The position numbers were made by a program, and so were the translations under genes. The notes below the pieces were generated by a model, which was not told the DNA's origin, made no database searches, and saw nothing but the letters and a program-made list of their open reading frames with translations. From NCBI RefSeq assembly GCF_013359595.1, contig NZ_JABFMP010000026.1, forward strand, positions 1 through 64,000: DNA of 64,000 bases, given 5' to 3'. This DNA comes from Pseudomonas sp. C1C7. GTDB taxonomy: Bacteria > Pseudomonadota > Gammaproteobacteria > Pseudomonadales > Pseudomonadaceae. Positions 17,118 to 27,008 of the stretch are shown in pieces (within the stretch, counting starts at the first letter, position 1; each line of letters begins with the position of its first letter).

Positions 17118-18545
17118 ATGTCTGAATCTCCCGGAAAGTTGCGATTGGGTGCATTGGTAGCCCTGGTTGTTGGCTCGATGATTGGGGGCGGGATCTTCTC
17201 CTTGCCACAGAACATGGCGGCCAGTGCCGACGTAGGCGCCGTGCTGATCGGGTGGGCCATCACCGCGGTCGGCATGCTGACCCTGGCCTTCGTGTTCCAG
17301 ACCCTGGCCAACCGCAAGCCTGATCTGGACGGCGGGGTCTACGCCTACGCCAAGGCCGGTTTCGGCGACTACATGGGCTTCTCTTCGGCCTGGGGTTACT
17401 GGATCAGTGCCTGGCTGGGCAACGTCGGTTACTTCGTGCTGCTGTTCAGCACCCTGGGTTACTTCTTTCCAATCTTTGGCGAGGGCAATACGGTAGCGGC
17501 GATCATCGGCGCCTCCGTGCTGCTGTGGGCCGTGCACCTGCTGGTGTTGCGCGGGATCAAGGAAGCGGCGTTCATCAACGTGGTGACCACCGTCGCCAAG
17601 ATCGTGCCGCTGCTGCTGTTCGTGCTGATCGCGCTGTTCGCCTTCAAGCTGGACATCTTCACCGCCGACATCTGGGGCGTGAAAAACCCTGACCTGGGCA
17701 GCGTAATGAACCAGGTGCGCAAGATGATGCTGGTCACCGTCTGGGTGTTCATCGGCATCGAAGGCGCGAGCATCTTCTCGGCCCGGGCGGAGAAACGCAG
17801 CGACGTCGGCCGCGCCACCGTGATCGGCTTCATCACCGTGCTGCTGTTCCTGGTGCTGGTGAACGTGCTGTCGCTGGGCATCATGACCCAGCCTGAGCTG
17901 GCCAAATTGCAGAACCCATCGATGGCGGCGGTGCTCAAGCACGTGGTGGGCGACTGGGGTGCGATCCTGATCAGTGTCGGCCTGATCATTTCCCTGCTCG
18001 GCGCCCTGCTGTCGTGGGTCCTGCTCTGTGCGGAGATCATGTTCGCCGCCGCCAAGGACCACACCATGCCGGAGTTCCTGCGCAAGGAAAACGCCAATCA
18101 CGTACCGGTCAACGCCCTGTGGCTGACCAACGCGATGGTGCAGATTTTCCTGATCATCACGCTGTTTTCCGCCAGTACCTACCTGTCGCTGATCTACCTC
18201 GCCACCTCGATGATCCTGGTGCCTTACCTGTGGTCGGCGGCCTATGGGTTCCTGCTGGCGGTACGCGGCGAAACCTATGAAAACGCGCCATCGGAACGCA
18301 GCAAGGACCTGTTCATCGGCGCCATCGCGCTGCTGTACGCGATCTGGCTGATCTACGCCGGCGGCATGAAGTACCTGCTGCTGTCCGCCCTGCTCTATGC
18401 CCCCGGCGCGATCCTGTTCGCCAAGGCCAAGCTGGAATTGAAACAACCGGTATTCACCCACGTCGAGAAGCTGATTTTCGCCGCAGTGGTCATTGGCGCC
18501 CTGGTGGCGGCCTTCGGTCTCTACGACGGCTTCCTGACCTTGTAA
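17118..18545 (+). CDS. arcD: Arginine/ornithine antiporter ArcD
   Basis: A 475-residue APC-type antiporter and first gene of the arginine deiminase operon, in the order arcD-arcA-arcB-arcC known from P. aeruginosa. It imports arginine in exchange for ornithine, the product of ArcB, so the pathway yields ATP without net transport cost. The [16 protein letters not shown] motif lies at the first helix, and twelve helices are predicted. A GGAG site precedes the ATG. The upstream Anr box implies induction under oxygen limitation. The divergent paralogue suggests functional division between the two transporters. Confidence 0.93.
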   Translation: MSESPGKLRLGALVALVVGSMIGGGIFSLPQNMAASADVGAVLIGWAITAVGMLTLAFVFQTLANRKPDLDGGVYAYAKAGFGDYMGFSSAWGYWISAWLGNVGYFVLLFSTLGYFFPIFGEGNTVAAIIGASVLLWAVHLLVLRGIKEAAFINVVTTVAKIVPLLLFVLIALFAFKLDIFTADIWGVKNPDLGSVMNQVRKMMLVTVWVFIGIEGASIFSARAEKRSDVGRATVIGFITVLLFLVLVNVLSLGIMTQPELAKLQNPSMAAVLKHVVGDWGAILISVGLIISLLGALLSWVLLCAEIMFAAAKDHTMPEFLRKENANHVPVNALWLTNAMVQIFLIITLFSASTYLSLIYLATSMILVPYLWSAAYGFLLAVRGETYENAPSERSKDLFIGAIALLYAIWLIYAGGMKYLLLSALLYAPGAILFAKAKLELKQPVFTHVEKLIFAAVVIGALVAAFGLYDGFLTL

Positions 18546-18576
18546 CGACTGCTTTTTTATCTGGAGGATCACTGAA

Positions 18577-19833
18577 ATGACCACGGAAAAAGTCAAGTAC
18601 GGCGTTCATTCCGAAGCCGGCAAACTGCGCAAAGTCATGGTTTGCTCCCCCGGTCTTGCCCATCAGCGGCTGACCCCAAGCAACTGCGATGAACTGCTGT
18701 TCGACGATGTGATCTGGGTCAACCAGGCCAAGCGCGATCACTTCGATTTCGTCACCAAGATGCGTGAGCGCGGCATCGAAGTCCTTGAAATGCACAATCT
18801 GTTGACCGAGACCGTGCAGAACCCCGAAGCGCTGAAATGGATTCTGGATCGCAAGATCACCGCCGACACCGTCGGCCTGGGCCTGACCAACGAAGTGCGC
18901 AGCTGGCTCGAAGGTCTGGAACCGCGCAAGCTCGCCGAGTTCCTGATCGGTGGCGTGGCCGGTGAAGACCTGCCCGACAGCGAAGGCTCCGGCGTGATCA
19001 AGATGTACCGCGACTATCTGGGCCATTCGAGCTTTTTGCTCGACCCGCTGCCCAATACCCAGTTCACCCGCGATACCACGTGCTGGATCTATGGTGGCGT
19101 CACCCTCAATCCGATGTACTGGCCGGCCCGCCGTCAGGAAACCCTGCTGACCACCGCCATCTACAAATTCCATCCTGACTTCACCAAGGCTGATTTTGAA
19201 GTCTGGTATGGCGATCCGGACAAGGACCATGGCAAGGCCACGCTGGAAGGTGGCGACGTGATGCCGATCGGCAATGGCGTGGTGTTGATCGGCATGGGCG
19301 AGCGCTCTTCGCGCCAGGCCATCGCCCAATTGGCGCAATCGTTGTTCGCCAAAGGCGCGGTGGAAAAAGTGGTGGTTGCCGGCCTGCCCAAATCCCGCGC
19401 GGCCATGCACCTGGACACCGTGTTCAGCTTCTGCGATCGCGATCTGGTCACGGTGTTCCCCGAAGTGGTCAAGGAGATCGTGCCGTTCATCATCCGCGCC
19501 GACGAAAGCAAACCTTACGGACTGGACGTGCGCCGTGAGAACAAATCGTTCATCGAAGTGGTGGCCGACGTGCTCAACCTGCCAAAACTGCGGGTGGTTG
19601 AAACCGGCGGCAACGCCTTCGCCGCCGAACGCGAACAGTGGGACGACGGCAACAACGTGGTGGCGGTGGAACCCGGCGTGGTCATCGGCTACGACCGCAA
19701 CACCTACACCAACACCCTGCTGCGCAAGGCCGGCGTGGAAGTCATCACCATCAGCGCCGGCGAACTGGGGCGCGGGCGTGGCGGCGGCCACTGCATGACC
19801 TGCCCGATTGTCCGCGATCCGATCGACTATTAA
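18577..19833 (+). CDS. arcA: Arginine deiminase
   Basis: A 418-residue enzyme of normal length that hydrolyses arginine to citrulline and ammonia in the cytoplasm. The guanidinium-modifying fold signatures are intact: [12 protein letters not shown] in the middle and the C-terminal [10 protein letters not shown] segment, whose cysteine is the nucleophile. The start ATG follows GGAGG by about ten bases, 31 bases after arcD. First catalytic step of the arc pathway. Confidence 0.96.
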   Translation: MTTEKVKYGVHSEAGKLRKVMVCSPGLAHQRLTPSNCDELLFDDVIWVNQAKRDHFDFVTKMRERGIEVLEMHNLLTETVQNPEALKWILDRKITADTVGLGLTNEVRSWLEGLEPRKLAEFLIGGVAGEDLPDSEGSGVIKMYRDYLGHSSFLLDPLPNTQFTRDTTCWIYGGVTLNPMYWPARRQETLLTTAIYKFHPDFTKADFEVWYGDPDKDHGKATLEGGDVMPIGNGVVLIGMGERSSRQAIAQLAQSLFAKGAVEKVVVAGLPKSRAAMHLDTVFSFCDRDLVTVFPEVVKEIVPFIIRADESKPYGLDVRRENKSFIEVVADVLNLPKLRVVETGGNAFAAEREQWDDGNNVVAVEPGVVIGYDRNTYTNTLLRKAGVEVITISAGELGRGRGGGHCMTCPIVRDPIDY

Positions 19834-19850
19834 TTTCAGGGAGACGCACC

Positions 19851-20861
19851 ATGGCTTTCAATATTCATAACCGCAATCTGCTGAGCCTGGAACATCACAG
19901 CACTCGCGAATTGCGCTACCTGCTCGACCTGTCCCGCGACCTCAAACGCGCGAAATACACCGGCACCGAACAGCAGCACCTGAAGGGCAACAACATCGCG
20001 CTGATCTTCGAAAAGACCTCGACCCGTACCCGTTGCGCCTTCGAAGTGGCTGCCTATGACCAGGGCGCGAATGTCACCTATATCGACCCGAACTCTTCGC
20101 AGATCGGCCACAAGGAAAGCATGAAGGACACCGCCCGGGTGCTCGGGCGCATGTACGACGCGATCGAGTATCGCGGCTTCAAGCAGGAAATCGTCGAGGA
20201 ACTGGCCAAGTTCGCCGGCGTGCCGGTGTTCAACGGCCTGACCGACGAATATCACCCGACGCAAATGATCGCCGACGTGCTGACCATGCGCGAACACTCC
20301 GACAAGCCGCTGCACGACATCAGCTACGCCTACCTGGGCGACGCGCGCAACAACATGGGCAACTCGCTGTTGCTGATCGGCGCCAAGCTGGGCATGGACG
20401 TGCGCATCTGCGCGCCGAAAGCACTGTGGCCGACCGACGACCTGGTGGATCGCTGCAAGAAATACGGTGAAGAAAGCGGTGCCCGCATCACCCTCACCGA
20501 AGATCCGAAGGCCGCGGTCAAGGGCGTGGATTTCATTCACACCGACGTCTGGGTATCGATGGGCGAACCGGTGGAAGCCTGGGCCGAGCGTATCCAGCAA
20601 CTGCTGCCTTACCAGGTCAACGCCGACCTGATGAAAGCCACCGGCAACCCGCGCACCAAGTTCATGCACTGCCTGCCGGCTTTCCACAACAGCGAGACCA
20701 AGGTCGGCAAGCAGATTGCCGAGCAATATCCACACCTGAAGAACGGCATCGAAGTGACCGATGACGTGTTCGAGTCGCCAGCCTGCATCGCCTTCGAGCA
20801 AGCGGAAAACCGCATGCACACCATCAAGGCGATTCTGGTGTCGACACTGGCTGACCTGTAA
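19851..20861 (+). CDS. arcB: Catabolic ornithine carbamoyltransferase
   Basis: A 336-residue carbamoyltransferase. The carbamoyl-phosphate loop STRTRCAFE (about residues 56-64) and the ornithine-binding HCLPAFHN (about residues 273-280) are intact. In this operon it runs in the phosphorolytic direction, converting citrulline and phosphate into ornithine and carbamoyl phosphate. The frame is open upstream into arcA, but the ATG of MAFNIHNRN, preceded by AGGGAG, is the clear start, 17 bases after arcA. Confidence 0.95.
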   Translation: MAFNIHNRNLLSLEHHSTRELRYLLDLSRDLKRAKYTGTEQQHLKGNNIALIFEKTSTRTRCAFEVAAYDQGANVTYIDPNSSQIGHKESMKDTARVLGRMYDAIEYRGFKQEIVEELAKFAGVPVFNGLTDEYHPTQMIADVLTMREHSDKPLHDISYAYLGDARNNMGNSLLLIGAKLGMDVRICAPKALWPTDDLVDRCKKYGEESGARITLTEDPKAAVKGVDFIHTDVWVSMGEPVEAWAERIQQLLPYQVNADLMKATGNPRTKFMHCLPAFHNSETKVGKQIAEQYPHLKNGIEVTDDVFESPACIAFEQAENRMHTIKAILVSTLADL

Positions 20862-20902
20862 CGCAGATCAGCGGGTCAAACTACTTGTCCCGCTGCCTGA
20901 CC

Positions 20903-20983
20903 TGTAGGAGCGAGGCTTGCCCGCGAAGGCGGCAGGCCTGACACACCGTGAAAGTCCCTTCGCGGGCAAGCCTCGCTCCTACG
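20903..20983. repeat. REP inverted repeat inside the arc operon
   Basis: Two facing REP units (TGTAGGAGCGAGGCTTGCCC and its complement) occupy most of the arcB-arcC gap. A hairpin here could stabilise or process the upstream mRNA and lower expression of arcC. Confidence 0.85.
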
Positions 20984-21013
20984 GGATCACCGAACTCTGA
21001 AAGGACTTGCATC

Positions 21014-21943
21014 ATGCGTATCGTCGTTGCTCTGGGCGGTAATGCCCTGCTTCGCCGGGGTGAACCGATGACCGCTGACAACCAGCGCGCCAACATCCGG
21101 ATCGCCACCGAACAGATCGCCAAGATCCATCCCGGCAACCAACTGGTCATCGCCCACGGCAATGGCCCTCAAGTGGGCCTTTTGTCGCTGCAGGCGGCGG
21201 CCTACACCTCGGTCACTCCCTACCCGCTGGACGTGCTCGGTGCCGAAACCGAAGGCATGATCGGCTACATCATCGAACAGGAACTGGGCAACCTGCTGGC
21301 CTTCGAGGTGCCTTTCGCGACCCTGCTCACCCAGGTCGAAGTCGACGCCAACGACCCGGCCTTCAAGAACCCGACCAAACCCATCGGCCCGGTCTACACC
21401 AAGGACGAAGCCGAGAAACTGGCCGCCGAAAAAGGCTGGGCCATCGCCCCCGACGGCGACAAGTTCCGCCGCGTGGTCGCCAGCCCCAAACCCAAGCGCA
21501 TTTTCGAAATTCGCCCGATCAAGTGGCTGCTGGACAAGGGCAGCATCGTGATCTGCGCGGGCGGCGGCGGCATTCCGACCATGTACGACGAAAACCGCAA
21601 GCTGCAGGGCATCGAGGCGGTGATCGACAAGGACCTGTGTTCGTCCCTGCTGGCCGAGCAACTGGAGGCCGATCTGCTGGTGATCGCCACCGACGTCAAC
21701 GCGGCTTTCATCGACTACGGCAAGCCGACCCAGAAAGCCATCGGCCAGGCCCATCCGGACGAACTGGAACGCCTGGGGTTCGCCGCCGGCTCCATGGGCC
21801 CCAAAGTTCAGGCAGCCTGCGAATTCGCCCGCCATACTGGAAAGGTCGCCGTGATCGGTTCGCTCTCGGATATCGAGGCGATCGTTCAAGGCAAGGCCGG
21901 GACCCGTGTGAGCACCGCCGCACCGGGGATCAGCTACCGATAA
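21014..21943 (+). CDS. arcC: Carbamate kinase
   Basis: A 309-residue amino acid kinase family enzyme that makes ATP from carbamoyl phosphate and ADP, releasing ammonia and CO2. The N-terminal phosphate loop [13 protein letters not shown] and the mid-protein GGGGIPT segment are typical. I start at MRIVVALGG, preceded by AAAGGA; the frame upstream runs into the REP repeat and is not coding. It completes the arc operon after a 152-bp gap that holds a REP pair. Confidence 0.95.
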   Translation: MRIVVALGGNALLRRGEPMTADNQRANIRIATEQIAKIHPGNQLVIAHGNGPQVGLLSLQAAAYTSVTPYPLDVLGAETEGMIGYIIEQELGNLLAFEVPFATLLTQVEVDANDPAFKNPTKPIGPVYTKDEAEKLAAEKGWAIAPDGDKFRRVVASPKPKRIFEIRPIKWLLDKGSIVICAGGGGIPTMYDENRKLQGIEAVIDKDLCSSLLAEQLEADLLVIATDVNAAFIDYGKPTQKAIGQAHPDELERLGFAAGSMGPKVQAACEFARHTGKVAVIGSLSDIEAIVQGKAGTRVSTAAPGISYR

Positions 21944-21955
21944 AACGATGTGCCA

Positions 21956-21973
21956 GGCAGGTTAATCCCTGCC
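21956..21973 (+). terminator. Weak hairpin after arcC
   Basis: GGCAGG pairs with CCTGCC across a six-base loop 13 bases after the arcC stop. There is no following T tract, so it may be only an attenuator or decay barrier. Confidence 0.3.
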
Positions 21974-22004
21974 CGGCCTCACGATTTCCAAAGGGGATAA
22001 GAAA

Positions 22005-22367
22005 ATGGCCATGTTCGAGCCAGGTCATCTGCACATCGAGCGCCATGCGCTGAACGACAAAGATGTGAGCTACAACATTCACCTCGACTACGAAGTCAGC
22101 AGCGATCCCAAGCAAGGCAAGGGCATGCTGTTCACCATGCACGGCAGCATCCAGGGCAAGGAACTCAAGGAGACGTTCTTTCTGCCCAAGGAAGAGGCCT
22201 ACAACTTCGCCAGGAACGTGACGCAAATCGCCGAGAAATACGGTATTCCCAAGTCCATGAGCAGCATCGGCTCAATGCACAAACACTATGACCTCATGTT
22301 CGAGGATGTACGGGTGCAGCTGAACATGAAGTCCGGGGATACGGTCAATCCCGAACACTTCGAGTGA
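22005..22367 (+). CDS. DUF5064 family protein
   Basis: A 120-residue soluble protein beginning MAMFEPGHLHIERHAL, which I recognise as the Pseudomonas DUF5064 family of unknown function. It has no signal peptide, membrane segment or cysteine motif. It alternates beta-rich and polar segments and ends in an acidic tail. It follows arcC by 61 bases with its own AAGGGG site and could be co-transcribed with the arc operon, but nothing in it points to arginine metabolism. Confidence 0.7.
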   Translation: MAMFEPGHLHIERHALNDKDVSYNIHLDYEVSSDPKQGKGMLFTMHGSIQGKELKETFFLPKEEAYNFARNVTQIAEKYGIPKSMSSIGSMHKHYDLMFEDVRVQLNMKSGDTVNPEHFE

Positions 22368-22425
22368 CCTGCAGACGCTTCAAACGGATTCGTTCTGTCA
22401 CACCATTGAATGGAAAAACAGGCTT

Positions 22426-23004
22426 ATGAAATCTATCCGCTCCCTTGCTTCTGCCGTCGCCCTCGCCTCCCTCTTTTCAACCGCTTGCCTGACGGCCCAT
22501 GCCGCCGATATTCCGTTGGGCAGCCGCGCCATTGAAGGCCACATCGTCTCGAAGGTCCTGGCCGTCGATCCGGCGAACTATCAGGTGACCATCGAAGGCC
22601 CGGACCAGCAACCGGTGCCCCTGCAGCTCACCGACCAGGCGAAGAACCTGAACAATCTCAAAGTCGGCGACACCGTCGATATCCAGGTGATCCGCTCGGT
22701 CGCCTATGTGCTGGACACCACCGTCGGTGGCGCGCCAGGCATGACCAATGAAGCGATGACCGTCCGTGCGACCAAGGATAATCCCAACCCCGGCGGTGAA
22801 GCCGTGCGTCAGGTCAAGGTCACCTCGAAAATCACCAAGATCGACATGAAAACCCACGAAGTGACGCTGATGCCTCCGGAAGGGAAACTGCGGGTGGTGA
22901 AGGTCGAGGATCCCGACCTGCAAGCGCGCATGAAGAACCTCAAGGAGGGCCAGACGGTCGACGCCGTTTATACCGAAGTGCTGAAGGTCCAGACCTCGCG
23001 CTAG
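22426..23004 (+). CDS. Periplasmic protein of unknown function
   Basis: A 192-residue protein with a clear Sec signal peptide cleaved after an AHA-A site near residue 26. The mature part is beta-rich and contains two similar segments (EGHIVSKVLAVDPANYQVTI and KVTSKITKIDMKTHEVTLMP), each followed by a KVGDTVD- or KEGQTVDA-like motif. This suggests two small OB-like beta-barrel repeats. I do not recognise a characterised family. The next gene, a MarC-like membrane protein, begins 35 bases downstream. Confidence 0.7.
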   Translation: MKSIRSLASAVALASLFSTACLTAHAADIPLGSRAIEGHIVSKVLAVDPANYQVTIEGPDQQPVPLQLTDQAKNLNNLKVGDTVDIQVIRSVAYVLDTTVGGAPGMTNEAMTVRATKDNPNPGGEAVRQVKVTSKITKIDMKTHEVTLMPPEGKLRVVKVEDPDLQARMKNLKEGQTVDAVYTEVLKVQTSR

Positions 23005-23039
23005 TTGCGCGGCCCTGAACGAAAGGACCCGGGTTCGAT

Positions 23040-23714
23040 ATGATAGATCTGCTCAATGCTATCGGGCTCGGGTTGCTGGCGCTGCTGCCGTTGACCAACC
23101 CGCCGACGACCGTGGCGCTGTTCCTTGCCCTGAGCAAGGGACTGAGCCAGAAGGAAAAGGACTCCCAGGCTTTTCTGACGTCCTTCTATGTGTTTTTGAT
23201 CATGGCGGTCACCTACTACATCGGTGCCTTCGTCATGGATGCCTTCAACATTTCCATCCCGGGCCTGCGCATCGCCGGCGGCGGGATTCTGGTGATCATG
23301 GGCTTGAAGATGCTGTTTCCGCCGCCACCCCAACCCGTCGTTGCCGGGGCCAGCACCGCGGAACAGCCGACCTTCGCTTTCATCCCGCTGGCCATGCCCA
23401 GTACCGCCGGGCCCGGCACCATCGCGATGATCATCAGCGCCGCCGCCACCATCAAGAACAACACCTTGTTCCCGCCGTGGGTGCTGCTGGTCGCCCCGCC
23501 GCTGATCTTCATGCTGACCGCGCTGATCCTCTGGATCTGCCTGCGCTGCTCGGGATTCATCATGCGGATCATGGGCCAGTCAGGCATCGAAGCCATCTCG
23601 CGGCTGATGGGTTTTCTGCTGGTGTGCATGGGTGCGCAGTTCGCGATCAATGGCTCGGTGGAGGTCCTGCAAACCCTGATCGACCACAACGCTCACCTGT
23701 TGCGAGCGCAGTGA
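23040..23714 (+). CDS. MarC family membrane protein
   Basis: A 224-residue protein with six predicted membrane helices. The start region ([19 protein letters not shown]) and central [10 protein letters not shown] motif are those of the MarC/YchE family, with the conserved N-P and P-G-T motifs in two related halves. Family members are described as putative NAAT amino acid transporters, but their role is poorly defined, and MarC itself is not needed for multidrug resistance. An AAGGA site lies about 12 bases before the ATG. Confidence 0.85.
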   Translation: MIDLLNAIGLGLLALLPLTNPPTTVALFLALSKGLSQKEKDSQAFLTSFYVFLIMAVTYYIGAFVMDAFNISIPGLRIAGGGILVIMGLKMLFPPPPQPVVAGASTAEQPTFAFIPLAMPSTAGPGTIAMIISAAATIKNNTLFPPWVLLVAPPLIFMLTALILWICLRCSGFIMRIMGQSGIEAISRLMGFLLVCMGAQFAINGSVEVLQTLIDHNAHLLRAQ

Positions 23715-23812
23715 ATCCGCTGCGCTGCGATGGGATGAATGGCCGGTGTTTACCCGGCAAAGAGGCGGAAAATCGGCTGTACTCAAATTCCGGGTTCATG
23801 GGAGACACGATC

Positions 23813-24067
23813 ATGAAAAAGCCCAGGGCACTTGGTTGGCTGGCGATGATTTTATTGCTGGTGGTGAACGGCACGGCGTGGGCCGCCACCGACCGCTCCG
23901 AAAAACGCCGCGCCGCGCGCGATACCCGCCAGGAAACCCGTCAGGACGCGCGTCAGACGAAACAGGATTGCCGGGCGGCCGACGCCAAGAGCAATCCGGA
24001 ATGCAGGCAGGACAAACGCGAGACCCGGCGCGAAGGTCGGCAGAAGGCCAGGGATATCAAATATTGA
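23813..24067 (+). CDS. Small secreted highly charged protein
   Basis: An 84-residue protein with a signal peptide ending in TAWA-A near residue 23. The mature part is almost only Arg, Lys, Asp, Glu and Gln (RSEKRRAARDTRQETRQ), and is probably helical or disordered, with two cysteines that could form a disulfide. GGAGA precedes the ATG. I know of similar short periplasmic proteins in pseudomonads but no function. The open frame continues far upstream inside the MarC gene without coding sense. Confidence 0.6.
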   Translation: MKKPRALGWLAMILLLVVNGTAWAATDRSEKRRAARDTRQETRQDARQTKQDCRAADAKSNPECRQDKRETRREGRQKARDIKY

Positions 24068-24080
24068 GCCTTGATATCTG

Positions 24081-24213
24081 TGTAGCAGCTGGCGAAGCCT
24101 GCGTTGGGCTGCGAAGCAGTCGCAAAATCAGACAATGCGGTGTTTCAGGTAAATCCGGGATTCAGGTTTCACGACTGCTGCGCAGCCGAACGCAGGCTTC
24201 GCCAGCTGCTACA
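24081..24213. repeat. Long inverted repeat with arms of about 43 bp
   Basis: TGTAGCAGCTGGCGAAGCCT at the left end is repeated in inverse at the right end, and the symmetry extends inward over about 43 bases with few mismatches. This is a REP family different from the GTAGGAGCGAGG type. Confidence 0.75.
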
Positions 24214-24236
24214 AAGATCGCAACCACATGGAGAGC

Positions 24237-25850
24237 ATGATGCGCATTCCATTGTTTTACGCGGTGTCGGTCGTACTGTTGATCAATGGTTCCACTTGCC
24301 TGGCGCAGACGGTGCAGGCCACGGCGACTGCCGGCACGGGCAACAGCACGGCGACGGCGACCGCCGGCAACGGGACCGCCACGGCCACGGTGGGTGATGC
24401 CAGCGCCACGGCCACCACCGCCGATGCAGCGCCAGCTGCAGAGGTGGCAAAGGATCCGGTGTTCAATCAGGAACAACTGGATCAGATGGTCGCGCCGATC
24501 GCGCTGTATCCGGACCCGTTGCTGGCCCAGGTGCTGATGGCCAGCACCTACCCCGGGCAAATCGCCGAGGCCGTGACCTGGTCCAAGGCCAATCCGAAAG
24601 CCAAGGGCGACGATGCGGTCAAACAGGTGGCGAATCAGCCCTGGGACCCGAGTGTGCAGGCGCTGGTCGCCTTCCCGCAGGTGCTGGCGACCCTGGGCCA
24701 GGATCCGGTCTGGGTGCAGCGGTTGGGAGATGCGTTTCTCGCGCAGCCGGACGATTTGATGGGCGCGGTGCAGCGTTTGCGGCATCAGGCCCAGGCCGCC
24801 GGCAACCTGCAGAGCAACCAGTATCAGAATGTCACGGTGCAGAATATTACGCCGGCAGCGGCGCCGGCTCCCGCGCCCGAATCGTCCTCATCGTCTTCAA
24901 CGCCGGCACCTGCCCCGGCCAGTTCGTCCACGATCATCATCCAGCCCGCCGATCCGCAGGTGGTGTACGTGCCGACCTATAACCCGACCACCACCTATGG
25001 CACCTGGGCCTATCCGGCCTCACCGCCGGTCTACTACCCGCCGCCACCGGCCTATTACCCGGGCCAGGCACTGGTCGCGGGGCTGGCGTTCGGTACCGGG
25101 GTGGCGATCGTCGCTTCGCTCTGGGGCGATTGTGACTGGGGCAACAACGACATCGACGTGGACGTCAATCGCTACAACAACATCAACCGCAACAATCAGA
25201 TCACCAACAACCAGAACAAGTGGCAGCACAACGCCGTCAATCGCCAGGGGGTGCCCTATCGCGACCAGCGCAGCCGCGAGCAATTCGGTCGCCAACTCAA
25301 CGGTGCCACTCAGCGCGAAGCCTTTCGCGGCGACAACGCCCAGCGCGCCCAGGCTCGGGAGAATGCCCGTAGCGCCATGGACCGAAGCGGCATCGAGAGA
25401 CCGGCCACCAGCAATCGCCAGGCCCGTGATCAGGCGCGTCAGGCGCAGTCGGGCATGGCGGCCGGCAATCGCATGCAAGGTGGCGCGGACCGGCCTCGGG
25501 CGGCGGACAGAAGCCAGGGCGTTGACCGCAACCAGGTCGCCACGCGAAACCAGGGTGAACGAAACATTCGCGAAAACCAGCAGCCCAGAAGGCAGGACGC
25601 TCAGGTGAACCAGCGCCGACAGGATTCGACCTTTTCTCGTCAGAACGCGCAAAAACGCCCGGCCGCCAGTCCCGGCAGTGCCCGCAATAACGCGTTCGCC
25701 GGTGCGCGCTCACCTTCCCAATCCAATGCGCAGGCCCTGCGGGGTCGGGCCAGCCAGGCATCCGCCCAGCGCCCAAGCTCGATGCGGTCTTCCGGTCACC
25801 AGATCAGCAGACCGTCCAGCCCAATGCGTTCGAGGGGGGGCCGCCGGTGA
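24237..25850 (+). CDS. DUF3300 domain-containing secreted protein
   Basis: A protein of about 537 residues with a signal peptide (FYAVSVVLLINGSTCLAQ). The DUF3300 core follows, recognisable by MVAPIALYPDPLLAQVLMAS around residues 85-105. Before it lies a low-complexity Thr-Ala dipeptide tract (about residues 25-65). After it come a Ser/Pro/Ala linker, a Tyr/Pro-rich stretch (YYPPPPAYYP), a hydrophobic segment, an Asp/Asn repeat and a long Gln/Arg/Asn-rich disordered tail. Three in-frame ATGs are close together (24228, 24237, 24240). GGAG lies best for the latter two. Function unknown; the partner DUF2950 gene overlaps its stop. Confidence 0.82.
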   Translation: MMRIPLFYAVSVVLLINGSTCLAQTVQATATAGTGNSTATATAGNGTATATVGDASATATTADAAPAAEVAKDPVFNQEQLDQMVAPIALYPDPLLAQVLMASTYPGQIAEAVTWSKANPKAKGDDAVKQVANQPWDPSVQALVAFPQVLATLGQDPVWVQRLGDAFLAQPDDLMGAVQRLRHQAQAAGNLQSNQYQNVTVQNITPAAAPAPAPESSSSSSTPAPAPASSSTIIIQPADPQVVYVPTYNPTTTYGTWAYPASPPVYYPPPPAYYPGQALVAGLAFGTGVAIVASLWGDCDWGNNDIDVDVNRYNNINRNNQITNNQNKWQHNAVNRQGVPYRDQRSREQFGRQLNGATQREAFRGDNAQRAQARENARSAMDRSGIERPATSNRQARDQARQAQSGMAAGNRMQGGADRPRAADRSQGVDRNQVATRNQGERNIRENQQPRRQDAQVNQRRQDSTFSRQNAQKRPAASPGSARNNAFAGARSPSQSNAQALRGRASQASAQRPSSMRSSGHQISRPSSPMRSRGGRR

Positions 25851-26770
25851 ACAATCCAAGTCGAGTCAAAGTGTTCATGAATCTGGTGGCGCCCGCCTTG
25901 GCGATCACCGCGAGCCTCTTGTGGTCGGGGGTTGCGGCGGCGCAGGAGGCGTTTTCCACGCCGGAAAAGGCCGCCGAGGAATTCGTCAAGGCGTTGGGGA
26001 CCGAGCATGCCGATCAGGCGCGGCTGACCGAGCTTCTGGGTGAGGACTGGCGCAGCGTGATTCCCCGTGAAGGTGTGCAGCGCGAGGATGTGGATGCGTT
26101 CCTCAAGCAGTATCACGAGCAGCATCAGATCCAGAAGCCCAATGATCGCAAGGCCATTCTGGCGGTCGGCCCCGATCACTGGACCATGCCCATCCCCATG
26201 GTCAAGGACAAGAGCGGCTGGCGCTTCGACATGAAGGCCGGCGCCGTGGAAATTCGCGCTCGCCGCATTGGTCGAAACGAGCTGTCCACGGTGCAGTCGG
26301 TGCTGGCCTATCATGATGCGCAGATGGACTATGCCTCGCAGGATCGTGATGGCGATGGCGCGCTGGAGTACGCACAGAAGATCTTCAGCACCCCCGGTGA
26401 ACACGACGGGCTCTATTGGGCGGACGACGACAGCGGTCAGATCAGCCCCCTGGGCCCGATGTTCGGCAACGCCTCGACCCTGGAGGACTGGCACGGTTAT
26501 CACTTCCGCATCCTCAAGGGCCAGGGCCCCTCGGCCCCCGGTGGCGCCTACAGCTACCTGATCGGCGACAAAATGAGCCGCGGCTTCGCCCTGATCGCCT
26601 GGCCGGCGAAATACGACGACACCGGGGTCATGAGCTTCATGATCAGCCATGACGGGCAGGTGTTCGAAAAAGACCTGGGGCCCAGCGGGGAGAAACTGGC
26701 GCTGTCGATGAAGCTGTTCGACCCGGATGACAGCTGGACGCAAGTGCCTACCGATCAAAAGGCCGATTGA
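25847..26770 (+). CDS. DUF2950 family secreted protein
   Basis: A 307-residue protein with a signal peptide ending in VAAAQ-E near residue 34. DUF2950 hallmarks are the opening FSTPEKAAEEFVKAL, the central YASQDRDGDGALEYAQK and the late GGAYSYLIG. The segment DRDGDGALEYA looks like an EF-hand-type calcium loop. Translation begins at GTG overlapping the DUF3300 stop as GTGA, after a G-rich ribosome binding site, so the two products are made together. The pair is conserved in several proteobacteria to my knowledge, and the function is not established; a cell-envelope role is likely from export. Confidence 0.85.
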   Translation: MNNPSRVKVFMNLVAPALAITASLLWSGVAAAQEAFSTPEKAAEEFVKALGTEHADQARLTELLGEDWRSVIPREGVQREDVDAFLKQYHEQHQIQKPNDRKAILAVGPDHWTMPIPMVKDKSGWRFDMKAGAVEIRARRIGRNELSTVQSVLAYHDAQMDYASQDRDGDGALEYAQKIFSTPGEHDGLYWADDDSGQISPLGPMFGNASTLEDWHGYHFRILKGQGPSAPGGAYSYLIGDKMSRGFALIAWPAKYDDTGVMSFMISHDGQVFEKDLGPSGEKLALSMKLFDPDDSWTQVPTDQKAD

Positions 26771-26785
26771 GCCGCCGCAAAACAG

Positions 26786-26877
26786 GTGGGAGCGGGCTTG
26801 CTCGCGAAGAGGACGGCACATCCGACATTGATGCTGCCTGACCTGACGCATTCGCGGGCAAGCCCGCTCCCACAGGG
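26786..26877. repeat. REP inverted repeat pair
   Basis: GTGGGAGCGGGCTTGCTCGC and its inverse GCGGGCAAGCCCGCTCCCAC face each other across about 40 bp, downstream of the DUF2950 gene. Confidence 0.85.
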
Positions 26878-26917
26878 GTTTGTGTCGTTCACGGATACCG
26901 CGATCGACCACAAAACC

Positions 26918-27006
26918 TGTAGGCGCTGTCGAGTGAAACGAGGCTGCGATCTTTCGATCTTTGAAAAACAAGATCAAAAGATCGCAGCCTTCGCCAGCTC
27001 CTACAG
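26918..27006. repeat. Hairpin repeat of the GATCTTTTGATC family
   Basis: A near-perfect 20-bp stem (26942-26961 with 26970-26989; GGCTGCGATCTTT... arms) with an 8-base A-rich loop is flanked by CTGTAGG and CTCCTACAG ends. It separates two convergent genes and may act as a bidirectional terminator. Copies occur at 32091 and 44082. Confidence 0.75.
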
Positions 27007-27008
27007 TT

